Notes under the pieces: model-generated
The model's input: the letters and a program-made list of their open reading frames with translations, nothing else
What the model was told of the DNA's origin: nothing
Database searches by the model: none
From: Methylotuvimicrobium buryatense 5G
GTDB taxonomy: Bacteria > Pseudomonadota > Gammaproteobacteria > Methylococcales > Methylomonadaceae
Assembly (NCBI RefSeq): GCF_000341735.1
Contig: NZ_KB455575.1
Span: 4,173,145-4,237,144 of the forward strand
Direction: 5' to 3'
DNA: 64,000 bases
Shown: positions 31,500 through 40,457 of the stretch, piece by piece
Position numbering within the stretch: position 1 is the stretch's first letter
Layout: every line of letters begins with the position of its first letter
Translations under genes and position numbers: made by a program

Positions 31500-31709
31500 C
31501 TAATCTTTCAGCGTAAAACCGACTTTAATCGTGACTTGCCAGTGCGCCACTTTGCCTTGGTCGATATGCCCGCGGGTTTCGACGACTTCCAGCCAGCGCA
31601 AATCATGGAGAGTTTTCGCCGCTTTTTCGACGGCTTTTTCGATGGCGTCTTGTATGCTGACCGATGATGAGCCGGTCAATTCGATTTTTTTGTAAATATG
31701 GTCAGACAT
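31500..31709 (-). CDS. Dodecin (flavin-binding)
   Basis: A 69-aa protein that assembles as a dodecamer storing or buffering flavin. Seen: [36 protein letters not shown] with the flavin-stacking Trp, and [16 protein letters not shown] with the Gln that contacts flavin. Length is typical. GAGGAA lies before ATG. Its first 8 bp overlap the end of murU, so it is co-transcribed with the wall-sugar salvage genes, an unexpected association with no obvious biochemical link. Confidence 0.93.
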   Translation of the reverse strand: MSDHIYKKIELTGSSSVSIQDAIEKAVEKAAKTLHDLRWLEVVETRGHIDQGKVAHWQVTIKVGFTLKD

Positions 31710-32382
31710 GGTGTGTTCCTCGCTGTTGATAAAGGTGGTCTAATTCTTTTAGCCTTTGCGGCGTTCCGATATCCATCCAGAAACCGTTAAATATTTCACC
31801 CGACACCCTGTTTAGACGCATGGCTTCGCGTAAAATCGGCGCCAGTTTGAGGATACCTTTTCGGTTCTCGGCGAATAAGGCCGGATGATAAAGCCCGATA
31901 CCGCTGAACGTATATTTTTCGGCGGCATGATCGCATAACAGATCGCCGTTAAATCCGAAATCGCCTGAGGGGTGATGTTCGGGGTTGTTGACTAAAACCA
32001 AATGCGCAAGATCGATTTCGCGTTGTTTGAGCGTTTTAAATGGAAAATTCGTTGCAATATCGCCGTTTACGACTAGAAAGGGTTTATCGTCCAGCAATGG
32101 CAAGGCATGGATAATGCCTCCTGCTGTTTCCTGCGGTGTTTCGCCCTCGTCCGAATAAACGATGGTAACGCCGAATCGGCGGCCATCGCCCAGGTAGTCG
32201 ATGATTTGGCTTCCCAAGTGCGCCACATTGACTACAATATCGCTAAAATCCGCATCACGCAAATTCTCCAGCAAATGCACAATAAGCGGTTTACCGCCTA
32301 CCATCAATAAAGGCTTGGGCTGGCGGTCGGTTAAAGGGCGCATTCTTTCGCCGCGGCCCGCCGCCAGAATCATTGCTTTCAT
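31702..32382 (-). CDS. murU: N-acetylmuramate-1-phosphate uridylyltransferase
   Basis: A 226-aa nucleotidyltransferase forming UDP-MurNAc from MurNAc-1-P, a bypass of de novo synthesis (and of fosfomycin) known in Pseudomonas. Seen: the start [19 protein letters not shown] followed by [12 protein letters not shown], the [15 protein letters not shown] site with metal-binding Asp, and a C-terminal [16 protein letters not shown]. It overlaps amgK by four bases (ATGA) and dodecin by eight. Context with amgK makes MurU a better call than a generic sugar nucleotidyltransferase. Confidence 0.88.
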   Translation of the reverse strand: MKAMILAAGRGERMRPLTDRQPKPLLMVGGKPLIVHLLENLRDADFSDIVVNVAHLGSQIIDYLGDGRRFGVTIVYSDEGETPQETAGGIIHALPLLDDKPFLVVNGDIATNFPFKTLKQREIDLAHLVLVNNPEHHPSGDFGFNGDLLCDHAAEKYTFSGIGLYHPALFAENRKGILKLAPILREAMRLNRVSGEIFNGFWMDIGTPQRLKELDHLYQQRGTHHV

Positions 32383-33374
32383 GTCTTACTCCGGAAAGCC
32401 GGCAGAACTTGCCGGTTTAGGAAGTCTGCAAATTCGGATAGTTCGGGATAGTGGGTGCTGGTTTCGGTAACATAATTTATTGTTCGAGGAATATCATTAA
32501 GATAAGCGGATTTTCCGTCTCGTAAGTGTAATCTCGCGAAAATACCGATGGCTTTTAAGTGACGCTGTAAACCCATTAGGTCGAACCAACGTTTGAATTG
32601 CGCTTGGCTGCAGTCGATTATTCCATGTTGAAGAAGGCGCTGAAAATAACCGTTTCTCCAATGATCGATTTGCGCTTTCGGCCAACTGATATAGCAATCT
32701 TTCAGCAGCGATACCAAATCGTAGGTGACCGGGCCTATTACCGCATCCTGGAAATCGATTATTCCAGATTTGCCGTTGCCTAGGTTCATCAGGTTGCGCG
32801 AATGATAGTCTCGGTGCACGAAGGTTAAAGGTTGTTCTAAGGCTGAATTAATCAGTAATTCATTGACTTCGATTCTGAGCGTTTCGGGGATGGTGGTGTT
32901 CAGGAAATGCGAAGTAAACCATTCCTCGAAAATACCTAGTTCCCGAATAAGCAGCGGTCGATCGTAATGAGGTATTTCAAGGTTGTCGAGCGCAATGAGC
33001 GTTTGTTGTTGAAACAAGCTGTCTAGGGCGTATTGATACAGGTAGTCCGCGTTCGATGGTTTAAGGCAGTCCAAATAGCAAGTTTTACCGAAGTCTTCCA
33101 GTAATAAAAAGCCGTGTGCGAGGTTCGATTGAAAAATTGTCGGCACATGGATTCCGGGAACAGACAAAAGCTTGGCGACCTTGATAAACGCCTCGATATT
33201 TTCTTTGTCGGGTGGCGCGTCCATGACAATGTAAGTCGTCCCTTGTGAGTATATTCTGAAATAGCGACGAAAACTGGCATCACTCGATGCCGGTTCAAAT
33301 CGGTCAATGGCTAGCGACAGATCGTTCGATAGCCAATCGAGCATTAAAGCGGCTCGAGGGTCTTCGTTGGTCAT
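32379..33374 (-). CDS. amgK: N-acetylmuramate/N-acetylglucosamine anomeric kinase
   Basis: A 331-aa kinase of the aminoglycoside-phosphotransferase fold that phosphorylates MurNAc at C1 in muropeptide salvage. Seen: SSDASFRRYFRI near the ATP loop, YIVMDAPPDKENIEAFIKVA, the catalytic FVHRDYHSRNLMNLG and GIIDFQDAVIGPVTYDLVSL with the metal-binding Asp. It is coupled by ATGA to murU. It diverges from lptD, an arrangement known in pseudomonads and relatives, which supports the assignment. Confidence 0.9.
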   Translation of the reverse strand: MTNEDPRAALMLDWLSNDLSLAIDRFEPASSDASFRRYFRIYSQGTTYIVMDAPPDKENIEAFIKVAKLLSVPGIHVPTIFQSNLAHGFLLLEDFGKTCYLDCLKPSNADYLYQYALDSLFQQQTLIALDNLEIPHYDRPLLIRELGIFEEWFTSHFLNTTIPETLRIEVNELLINSALEQPLTFVHRDYHSRNLMNLGNGKSGIIDFQDAVIGPVTYDLVSLLKDCYISWPKAQIDHWRNGYFQRLLQHGIIDCSQAQFKRWFDLMGLQRHLKAIGIFARLHLRDGKSAYLNDIPRTINYVTETSTHYPELSEFADFLNRQVLPAFRSKT

Positions 33375-33487
33375 AATTGGATGGGATTCTTTAAGTTATA
33401 TTGCTGGAGTAAATTAAGGTAGAATGTCCATTCGGCATTTTATTCTATTTAAGCCCAATCAAGCCATACTTACTCCCATACTTACCT

Positions 33488-36190
33488 ATGCACTGCCGCA
33501 TCATTTTATTGTTTTTCTTATTGGTTAGCTCGACTTGTTCTCAGGCGAATGAGCCGGCGTGGGATTGTGAGCAAAACGGCAGCGGAGAATGGGTTTGCGG
33601 AGCCGATGAACCGATTGCTAAAAGCCCAAAGCCTATTACGGTTTCGGAGAGCGCTGATGCGGCGGGGAGTTCTGTTGTTACGCAAAAAAGCGTTCCTAGT
33701 CCCGACAAGGTTGCGAAAAATCCCCAGGGAGCGAATGAGCAAAATCAAGCGCCGCAGGAGATTATTCAGTTAGAGCCGCCGCGCAAAATCGCAAGAGCCG
33801 CAGGATGGGATTGCGCTGCCGGAGAAGGAGATGAAACTTGGAATTGTAGTCTGACCGGTACCGATCCGAAAGGCAAGCCTCGTGTGATGCCGGATGAGAG
33901 GCGTAGTTTCAGTTTATTGTCGCCGGCTTTCGATCATGAGCAGGAACTGAATTTCGATATTATGCATTCGCAATTGCCTTACGATCCTTGGGAAAATTGC
34001 ACGACATCATTAGGCGCTCCGCCCGGGTTTTTATCGACCAAAGACCTACGGGACGAGACGCCTATGGATATTCGGGCCGATTATTCGGAAATTTTCGATA
34101 ATGAAATTACCGGTTTTTTCGGTAATGTTGATATTGTTCGGGCCGATCAACGTATGGCCGCGGACACCATGCATTACGATACCGTATCGCAAACTCTCGA
34201 TGCGCAAGGACACGTTTATTACAGTGAAGACGCGCTGTCTTTATACAGTGATACGATGATGTTGAAACTGGCAAGCGATGAAGCCCGGTTGCGTAATACT
34301 CTGTTCATTTCGCCGACGACGCCGCTGAGAGGCAGCGCACGAACCGTCTACCGGGATAGCAAGGTTTTATCTCGTTATAATGAAGTCGCGTTCACAAGTT
34401 GTAAGCCCGGCAATACCGATTGGGTTTTACATGCATCGGACTTAAAGCTGAACAAGGAAAGCGGCGAAGGTTCGGCTAAACATGCTTGGCTCGAGTTTAA
34501 AGGCGTGCCGGTGATCTATACGCCTTATATCAGTTTTCCGCTCGATGATCGCCGCAAATCCGGGTTTTTAGCGCCGAATTTGTCCGTCAACAATAGAAAC
34601 GGCTACGATGTCGCATTGCCTTATTATTGGAATATTGCTCCTAATTACGACTTGACCTTTCGTCCTAGGTACATGACAAGTAGAGGAATGCAGTGGGGCG
34701 GCGACTTTAGGCATTTGTCCGAAATGACCAACAGCCGCTTGCAATTTGAAGTGTTGCCGGATGATCAAATACGAAATAAAACGCGATATCTCGCCGGCAT
34801 TCAAAATACTACAACATTTCTGCCGAATTTGATTTCAACGGTCGATGCGAGCTATGTCTCAGACGACGATTATTTCGACGATATGGGTAACAGTATTACG
34901 ATTAACGATACTCGTTTTTTAAGAAGCCATGCTGACATTCGGTATAATCTGCCGGGTGTATCGTTCTTTTCGCAGCTCGAAAACTTTCAGACGACGGATA
35001 GAACCATTCCTAAAGAGTTTCAGCCCTATCGCCGCCTGCCTCAAGCAAAGCTGGATTTAAATCATTCGTTCGACTTTATGCCTCTAGACGTTTCCATGGG
35101 GTCCGAATATGTTTATTTTCAACAAGACCAGCGCGTAAGCGGTCAACGTTTCAACATCGAGCCGGCTGTCGCCGTTCCGCTAGAAGCGGCGGGTGTTTAT
35201 TTAACACCAAAATTGTCGCTCAAACACACTCAATATATGTTGGAGAATCAGGAGGAAGGTAGGCCTAGGCCCGATAGCATTACTCGTACCTTGCCGATAT
35301 TTTCGGCCGATACCGGGTTTACGCTGGAACGGGAATTCGGCGCAGGCGCATCGTCTTATATGCACACGATTGAGCCGCGTTTGTTTTATCTCTATATTCC
35401 GTATAAAGACCAGAGCGATATTCCGTTGTTCGATACCGGAGAATACGACTATAACTTCTACAGTCTATTCCGGGAAAATCGCTTCAGCGGCTCCGATAGG
35501 GTTCAGGATGCCAATCAAGTGACGGCGGCTTTGACCAATCGAATCATCGATCCGCGAACAGGTCGCGAAAACATGAGGCTTAGCATCGGCGAAATTTTTT
35601 ATTTCCGAGACCGTTTGGTGCAACTTGATGACCCAAGAGGAAGTACTGATATTTTCGGTAATCCGCGATTAGTAAATCAACAATCTCCGACCAATAGTTT
35701 CGCTAATTTAATTGCCGAATTCAGTGCGCAATTGACCGAGCATTTGTCCTTAAGGACAGCGGGGCAGTGGGATCATGCGCAAAACGACCTAACCCGAGGC
35801 GAAGTGGCGTTGCGGTATACGAATAAGCCCGAGCAGTTGGTTAATTTAGGGTATCGTTTTCGCCAGGATTTAACGGAAGTGACGGATGTCTCTTTTCGCT
35901 GGCCGATCTATGATAATTGGTATGCGGTTGGGCGATGGCAGTATTCAATGTTGTTTGATAGAACGGTGGAAAGTTTCGCAGGCTTTGAAAAAGAAAGTTG
36001 TTGTTGGCGTTTTAGGATCATCGGGCGGCGTTATATTAATAGTATTAATGTGTTTGCCGGGCAAGAGCCGACCGGCGAAGCGCAAACCGGCGTATTTGTT
36101 CAGCTGGAATTGAAAGGCTTAACGGCATTCGGCGACCGGTTGGATGAATTTTTCGAACGAAATATCTACGGCTATGTCAGACCGCAATAA
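33488..36190 (+). CDS. lptD: LPS-assembly protein LptD
   Basis: A 900-aa outer-membrane barrel that with LptE inserts LPS in the outer leaflet. Seen: a signal peptide (MHCRIILLFFLLVSSTCSQA), two short N-terminal cysteine modules (WDCEQNGSGEWVC near 26-38 and WDCAAGEGDETWNC near 112-125), an OstA/LptA-like domain (about 195-290: DIRADYSEIFDNEITGFFG) and the barrel. LEFKGVPVIYTPYISFPLDD and GFLAPNLSVNNRNGYDVALP are diagnostic. A vicinal Cys-Cys near the C-terminus (ESCCWRFRI) suits the disulfide pattern needed for maturation. It is longer than the E. coli protein (784 aa), mainly at the N-terminus. surA follows ten bases later. Confidence 0.95.
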   Translation: MHCRIILLFFLLVSSTCSQANEPAWDCEQNGSGEWVCGADEPIAKSPKPITVSESADAAGSSVVTQKSVPSPDKVAKNPQGANEQNQAPQEIIQLEPPRKIARAAGWDCAAGEGDETWNCSLTGTDPKGKPRVMPDERRSFSLLSPAFDHEQELNFDIMHSQLPYDPWENCTTSLGAPPGFLSTKDLRDETPMDIRADYSEIFDNEITGFFGNVDIVRADQRMAADTMHYDTVSQTLDAQGHVYYSEDALSLYSDTMMLKLASDEARLRNTLFISPTTPLRGSARTVYRDSKVLSRYNEVAFTSCKPGNTDWVLHASDLKLNKESGEGSAKHAWLEFKGVPVIYTPYISFPLDDRRKSGFLAPNLSVNNRNGYDVALPYYWNIAPNYDLTFRPRYMTSRGMQWGGDFRHLSEMTNSRLQFEVLPDDQIRNKTRYLAGIQNTTTFLPNLISTVDASYVSDDDYFDDMGNSITINDTRFLRSHADIRYNLPGVSFFSQLENFQTTDRTIPKEFQPYRRLPQAKLDLNHSFDFMPLDVSMGSEYVYFQQDQRVSGQRFNIEPAVAVPLEAAGVYLTPKLSLKHTQYMLENQEEGRPRPDSITRTLPIFSADTGFTLEREFGAGASSYMHTIEPRLFYLYIPYKDQSDIPLFDTGEYDYNFYSLFRENRFSGSDRVQDANQVTAALTNRIIDPRTGRENMRLSIGEIFYFRDRLVQLDDPRGSTDIFGNPRLVNQQSPTNSFANLIAEFSAQLTEHLSLRTAGQWDHAQNDLTRGEVALRYTNKPEQLVNLGYRFRQDLTEVTDVSFRWPIYDNWYAVGRWQYSMLFDRTVESFAGFEKESCCWRFRIIGRRYINSINVFAGQEPTGEAQTGVFVQLELKGLTAFGDRLDEFFERNIYGYVRPQ

Positions 36191-36208
36191 ACTGACTGAT
36201 TGTTAACC

Positions 36209-37498
36209 ATGAAAAAGCATTTTATCAGCGGCGTTTTGATCGCATTAATAAGTATCTCCGTACCGGTTTTCTCGCAGACACTGGATCGTATCGTTGCAAT
36301 TGTCGAAGATGATGTGATCCTTGACGCAGAATTGCAAGCGGAAGTCGATGTCATCGCGCAACGCATTAAGGCAAGTAACGCGGTAGTGCCGCCGTCGTAT
36401 ATTTTGCGCAAGCAAGTGCTCGAAAAATTGATTATCGAAAAGCTGCAGCGACAGTTGGCGGAAAGGTCCGGCATCGCATTGAATGATGAAATGTTGGCCA
36501 GTGCCGCAGCAGACATCGCGCGCAGAAATAATATGACGCCGGCACAATTTCGTGTCGAACTGGAAAAGCAGTCGATTTCTTATCGCAGTTTTTTGGAAAA
36601 CCTGCGTAACGAAGTCATCATCAATCAGTTGCGGGGCAGGGAAATCGGCAGCCGCGTTAATGTCAGCGATCGGGAAGTCGAACATTTTCTTGAAACCGAA
36701 AGCAAACTCGGCGGCGAAGCCACTCAATACCATTTAGGGCATATTCTGGTGGCGATTCCGGAAGGCGCTTCGTCGGCAGTGATACAAAAAGCCAAACAAA
36801 AAGCCGAAGAAATTATTCAGGATTTACGGGGTGGGCGGGATTTCGTGCAGGTGGCGATGAGTCAATCCGATGGCAGCGAAGCCTTGACCGGCGGGGATTT
36901 AGGATGGCGCTCGATTAATCAAGTGCCGACTTTATTTGTCGATGAAGTGGGTGATATGAAGGAGGGCGATGTTTCGGACCCGATTCGAAGTCCCAGCGGT
37001 TTTCATGTCTTAAAAATGCTGGAGCTGAAAGGCGGCGATCAACAACATATCGTGACTAAAACGCATGTTCGTCACATATTGATCAAAACCAATGAACTGA
37101 TTGACGATGATGAAGCGAAAAAAAGGCTGGATAACCTAAAACGTAGAATTGCCGATGGCGATAGTTTCGATGCGCTGGCCAGGGCGCATTCCGATGATAA
37201 GGGGTCCGCGCTTAATGGTGGAAGTTTAGACTGGGTGGCGCCCGGGGCGTTGGTTCCCGAGTTCGAGGAAGCAATGAATGCATTGGCGATCGACGAGATT
37301 AGTAAACCGGTTCAAACGCAATTCGGCTGGCATCTGATACAGGTGCTCGGCAGAAAGCAGCAAGACGATAGTGAGGACTACAAAAAGGAACAAGTAAGAG
37401 AAGCGATTCGCAAACGTAAGATCGAAGAAGAAACTGAATTATGGCTCCGGCGTTTGCGCGATGAAGCTTATGTCGAGGTATTTCATGATAGGCTTTGA
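36209..37498 (+). CDS. surA: Periplasmic chaperone and prolyl isomerase SurA
   Basis: A 429-aa chaperone for outer-membrane proteins, including LptD. Seen: a signal peptide (MKKHFISGVLIALISISVPV), the N-terminal helical core starting LDRIVAIVEDDVILDAELQA, then two parvulin domains (about 170-270 starting YHLGHILVAIPEG, and 285-385 starting THVRHILIKTN). The closing helix is in EETELWLRRLRDEAYVEV. I chose ATG at 36209; the frame opens at a TTG three codons earlier. Operon with lptD. The usual followers pdxA and ksgA are missing. Confidence 0.95.
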   Translation: MKKHFISGVLIALISISVPVFSQTLDRIVAIVEDDVILDAELQAEVDVIAQRIKASNAVVPPSYILRKQVLEKLIIEKLQRQLAERSGIALNDEMLASAAADIARRNNMTPAQFRVELEKQSISYRSFLENLRNEVIINQLRGREIGSRVNVSDREVEHFLETESKLGGEATQYHLGHILVAIPEGASSAVIQKAKQKAEEIIQDLRGGRDFVQVAMSQSDGSEALTGGDLGWRSINQVPTLFVDEVGDMKEGDVSDPIRSPSGFHVLKMLELKGGDQQHIVTKTHVRHILIKTNELIDDDEAKKRLDNLKRRIADGDSFDALARAHSDDKGSALNGGSLDWVAPGALVPEFEEAMNALAIDEISKPVQTQFGWHLIQVLGRKQQDDSEDYKKEQVREAIRKRKIEEETELWLRRLRDEAYVEVFHDRL

Positions 37499-37586
37499 AT
37501 CGATGAGTTTTGCTAAGCGTCGAATGTTTAATTCATGACGCTTGATGATTTAGCAAGATAATCGCACGTTCAGTATCGAGACCTCA

Positions 37587-38153
37587 ATGACTAAGGAAGA
37601 CAGGATAATGCAGTGTTTAAGGCGTATTATCGAAACGCAAACATTGCATGAAGAGCGGCAAATAGTTCGTCATATAGCGGCTGAATTAAAGCTCGAGTTA
37701 TTGGACTGCGCAGCCGCTTTGTTGCATATTCAACAACTTGAAGGCGGCATGCAAATTATTCCGGAAAGGGGCATGTTGGAGCGGTCTATTTCGGAAACAG
37801 TTTCCGTTATGCCAAAAATGGTTCGTTATCGATTGGCGGTCGGGCATAAACATGGCGCATCGAAAGAGGTAATCAAAGACGTGTTGGTCGATGAATCCGG
37901 TGTCGAAAGGAAAATGATCCGCCTTGTCGATATACGTAACGAATTTACTATTGTGGAATTACCGGAAGGCATGCCGGAGGATATTTTTCAACATTTGAAA
38001 ACGATTGAGGTTCAACGGCAAAAGCTGGATATCAAAAGATTAAGCGCTAATTCGAATAAAAAAAGAGCAAGTAATGCGCGCCGGCGAAAAAAGCGTATGT
38101 CCCGTTTAGAGAGTAAGGACCCGAAAAGTCTTAATTGTAAAGAAATCGCCTAA
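37587..38153 (+). CDS. Stand-alone DbpA-like RNA-binding domain protein
   Basis: A 188-aa protein resembling only the C-terminal half of DeaD/CsdA DEAD-box RNA helicases. Seen: a helical segment (about 8-60: RRIIETQTLHEERQIVRHIA) like the helicase dimerisation region. A DbpA-type RNA-binding domain follows (about 78-152: YRLAVGHKHGASKEVIKDVL, RKMIRLVDIRNEFTIVELPE), then a lysine/arginine-rich tail (KKRASNARRRKKRMS). There is no helicase core upstream; surA precedes it by 88 bp. It may be a helicase accessory or a remnant that became independent. ATG at 37608, after AGGATA, is an alternative start. Confidence 0.78.
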   Translation: MTKEDRIMQCLRRIIETQTLHEERQIVRHIAAELKLELLDCAAALLHIQQLEGGMQIIPERGMLERSISETVSVMPKMVRYRLAVGHKHGASKEVIKDVLVDESGVERKMIRLVDIRNEFTIVELPEGMPEDIFQHLKTIEVQRQKLDIKRLSANSNKKRASNARRRKKRMSRLESKDPKSLNCKEIA

Positions 38154-38165
38154 GGGTTTTCTAAT

Positions 38166-38302
38166 GTACCCAACCATCGTAGATCAAAATCCGGCGTCGG
38201 GGGTCGTCAAAGGACGCCGTGAGCCCAGCTTCTCACCTAGCGTTAGGAGAGGAACCCGGTGCCTCTTTAGGCGCTGCAGAAATTTGAAGTGCGAAAGGTA
38301 TA
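38166..38302 (+). repeat. Family A palindromic repeat, copy 7 (core replaced)
   Basis: Ends are intact (TACCCAACCATCGTAGATC and GAAGTGCGAAAGGTATA), but the middle hairpins are replaced by GCCCAGCTTCTCACCTAGCG and GTTAGGAGAGGAACCCGG, shortening the copy to 137 bp. Confidence 0.65.
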
Positions 38303-38467
38303 ATGACTAAAAAATATCAAAACAATGGCGAGACTGAAGTGGCAATAATGATGGCATAGGCTGTTAATGGACAGTCACTTACATTTAATTGTAAATGCTG
38401 TATCTTCAAGTCCTTCATGCTCTTCATGGTAAAAGATAAATAACTCTTTTTGGAGTTATAGCCCGCC

Positions 38468-38703
38468 TTAGGATTTCGTGATAAATAACGTCTTGGAACT
38501 ATGAGCTTTGTTGAGGGTTCGGTAACTCGCTTTGCAGGACGCCGTGAATACGTCCGTGTAGGCTTGACCGCGGCGACTGATTGCCATGGATGGCATGAAT
38601 GCAGATTTTGCAGGAGCAAAAAATCTGCCCTGCCGCCGACACCTGCCAATCGAGTTACCGAACTCTCCATAAAACAGGGAAGTTATTTACGACCAAATCC
38701 TTA
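38468..38703 (+). repeat. Family B palindromic repeat, intact copy
   Basis: 236 bp bounded by TTAGGATTTCGTGATAAATA and its imperfect complement (GTTATTTACGACCAAATCC). Inside, GAGGGTTCGGTAACTCG pairs with CGAGTTACCGAACTC. The centre carries the GGCATGAATGCAGATTTTGC and AAATCTGCCCTGCCGCCGAC module also present in family C. It ends six nt from the glgA stop. Confidence 0.7.
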
Positions 38704-38709
38704 ATCGAG

Positions 38710-40140
38710 TTACAAATGGTCATAGAGCGATAAGTATTGTTTAGCACTACTATTCCACGAAAAGTCTTTCCTCATGGCATTGGTTTGCAGTTGTGTCCAA
38801 ATTTCCGGGACTCTGTATAAAATCAACGCGCGCTTGATGGCCTCCAGTAGCGAACTGGGGGTCGATTCATTAAAAGTAATTCCGGTTGCCGTTTTGTTGT
38901 CAATCGTATGGGGTAGAGCATCGACTACAGTATCTGCTAGGCCGCCGGTTTTCCTTACGATCGGCAAAGTTCCATAGCGTTGACTATACATTTGGTTTAA
39001 TCCGCAGGGCTCGAAGCGCGATGGCATCAAGAAAATATCGCTTCCCGCTTCTATCCAATGGGCCAATTGTTCATCGTAGCCGATAGTAATCGACATTTTT
39101 TCAGGGTAGGCTTCGGCAAAATTATATAAACGTTGTTCGAAGCTTTTGTTGCCGCTACCGAGTAATACAAATTGTACTGGCATACTTAATAATTCCGGCA
39201 AGCATTCTAATAGCAAGTCGATACCTTTTTGTTCAACCAAACGGCTAATTAATCCGAAAATGGGAATCGACGGCTCGAGAGGCAGTGAGAGCCGTTCTTG
39301 TAATGCGGCCTTATTGGGTTGTTTGTGATGGAGCGTTTTATAGCTGTAGCGCTGGACGATGTTGTTGTCGAATTCGGGATTCCAGTCATTGTCGGTTCCA
39401 TTGAGTATACCGCATAGAAATTCCTTGCGATGGGTTAACAAGCCTTCTAGCCCGTAACCAAACTCGGATGATTGAATTTCTTTGGCATAGGTAGGACTTA
39501 CCGTTGTTACTCGATCGGAGCAAGCAATGCCGCCTTTTAAAAACGACATGTTGCCGTAATACTCAAGTACATTTGGGTTCCAAAGTTGTCTTGGAAGATT
39601 AAGCGCATTGTAGGTCGAATAGGGAAAGATCCCTTGATAGGCCATGTTATGAATCGTAAAAATGGTTGCCGGGCGATTGTATTCCAGCGTTAACAAGGCG
39701 GGAACCAGGCCGCTTTGCCAGTCGTTGCAGTGGACGATTTCCGGTTTCCAATCTAAGTAGGCTCTGTTCATCGCGACTTCCACGGTTATGCGGCAGAACA
39801 GCGAAAAGCGATCGGCACTGTTTGCCCAGGCATTACCGTATTCATCGTGATAAGGATTGCCCGGGTAGTCAAAAAACTGGGGACAATCGATCAGCCATAC
39901 AATTACTTTCGATTCCGGCAAGCGGGTTTCGAGAATATTGACATCGCAATTATTGATTCTCAGCGTACACCGATGTTGGACGTTTTCGGTTTTTTTTATA
40001 GCCTGATAGTTAGGTATGATGATACGGATATCCTGGCCTAGATCCGCCAAAGCCTTAGGTAAGCTGCTTGAAACATCCGCCAAGCCGCCGGTTTTTATTA
40101 AAGGGTGTGCTTCACTGGTAACAAAAAGAATTCGTTTCAT
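38710..40140 (-). CDS. glgA: Glycogen synthase GlgA (GT5)
   Basis: A 476-aa ADP-glucose:glucan transferase that elongates glycogen. Seen: the N-terminal LFVTSEAHPLIKTGGLADVS with the ADP-glucose Lys16 (KTGGL), IVHCNDWQSGLVPALLTLEY, IFGLISRLVEQKGIDLLLE in the second Rossmann domain, and MPSRFEPCGLNQMYSQRYGT with the catalytic Glu. Standard length. It is on the minus strand downstream of glgB with a 317-bp gap, so the two may still be co-transcribed. A second GT5 with a long extension occurs at 50.4 kb. Confidence 0.96.
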   Translation of the reverse strand: MKRILFVTSEAHPLIKTGGLADVSSSLPKALADLGQDIRIIIPNYQAIKKTENVQHRCTLRINNCDVNILETRLPESKVIVWLIDCPQFFDYPGNPYHDEYGNAWANSADRFSLFCRITVEVAMNRAYLDWKPEIVHCNDWQSGLVPALLTLEYNRPATIFTIHNMAYQGIFPYSTYNALNLPRQLWNPNVLEYYGNMSFLKGGIACSDRVTTVSPTYAKEIQSSEFGYGLEGLLTHRKEFLCGILNGTDNDWNPEFDNNIVQRYSYKTLHHKQPNKAALQERLSLPLEPSIPIFGLISRLVEQKGIDLLLECLPELLSMPVQFVLLGSGNKSFEQRLYNFAEAYPEKMSITIGYDEQLAHWIEAGSDIFLMPSRFEPCGLNQMYSQRYGTLPIVRKTGGLADTVVDALPHTIDNKTATGITFNESTPSSLLEAIKRALILYRVPEIWTQLQTNAMRKDFSWNSSAKQYLSLYDHL

Positions 40141-40457
40141 AATTAAATTTAAAGGCAGTCAAAATTCGGTTCTAGGTATATTAAAGAATTGAGTTTACCG
40201 AGGTGGATTTCGCCAAAATAGCCGATTGAGTGTTTATTGGCTCACTGTCTGCTGTAGTAGGATCGTCCGACATTATTGAAAAATCAGTTTAAGTTTGCGT
40301 TCGGGGCGGCGGTAGTTCTATTTTGCGGGCATTTCTCGCGTAGTTGCGCCTATTACGTATAAATATCGAAGCGAATTTTTTATAAGCTAGGCCGTCGTCA
40401 GTTAATTTGCGGTGCGCAACGGCACGCTGGGCTCACTTTCTCAAGCAGGTCCCTATA
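40141..40457. other. glgB-glgA gap, no gene seen
   Basis: 317 bp without a recognised repeat or reading frame of interest. Both neighbours are on the minus strand; the 90 bp upstream of glgA are AT-rich and could hold a promoter. Confidence 0.4.
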
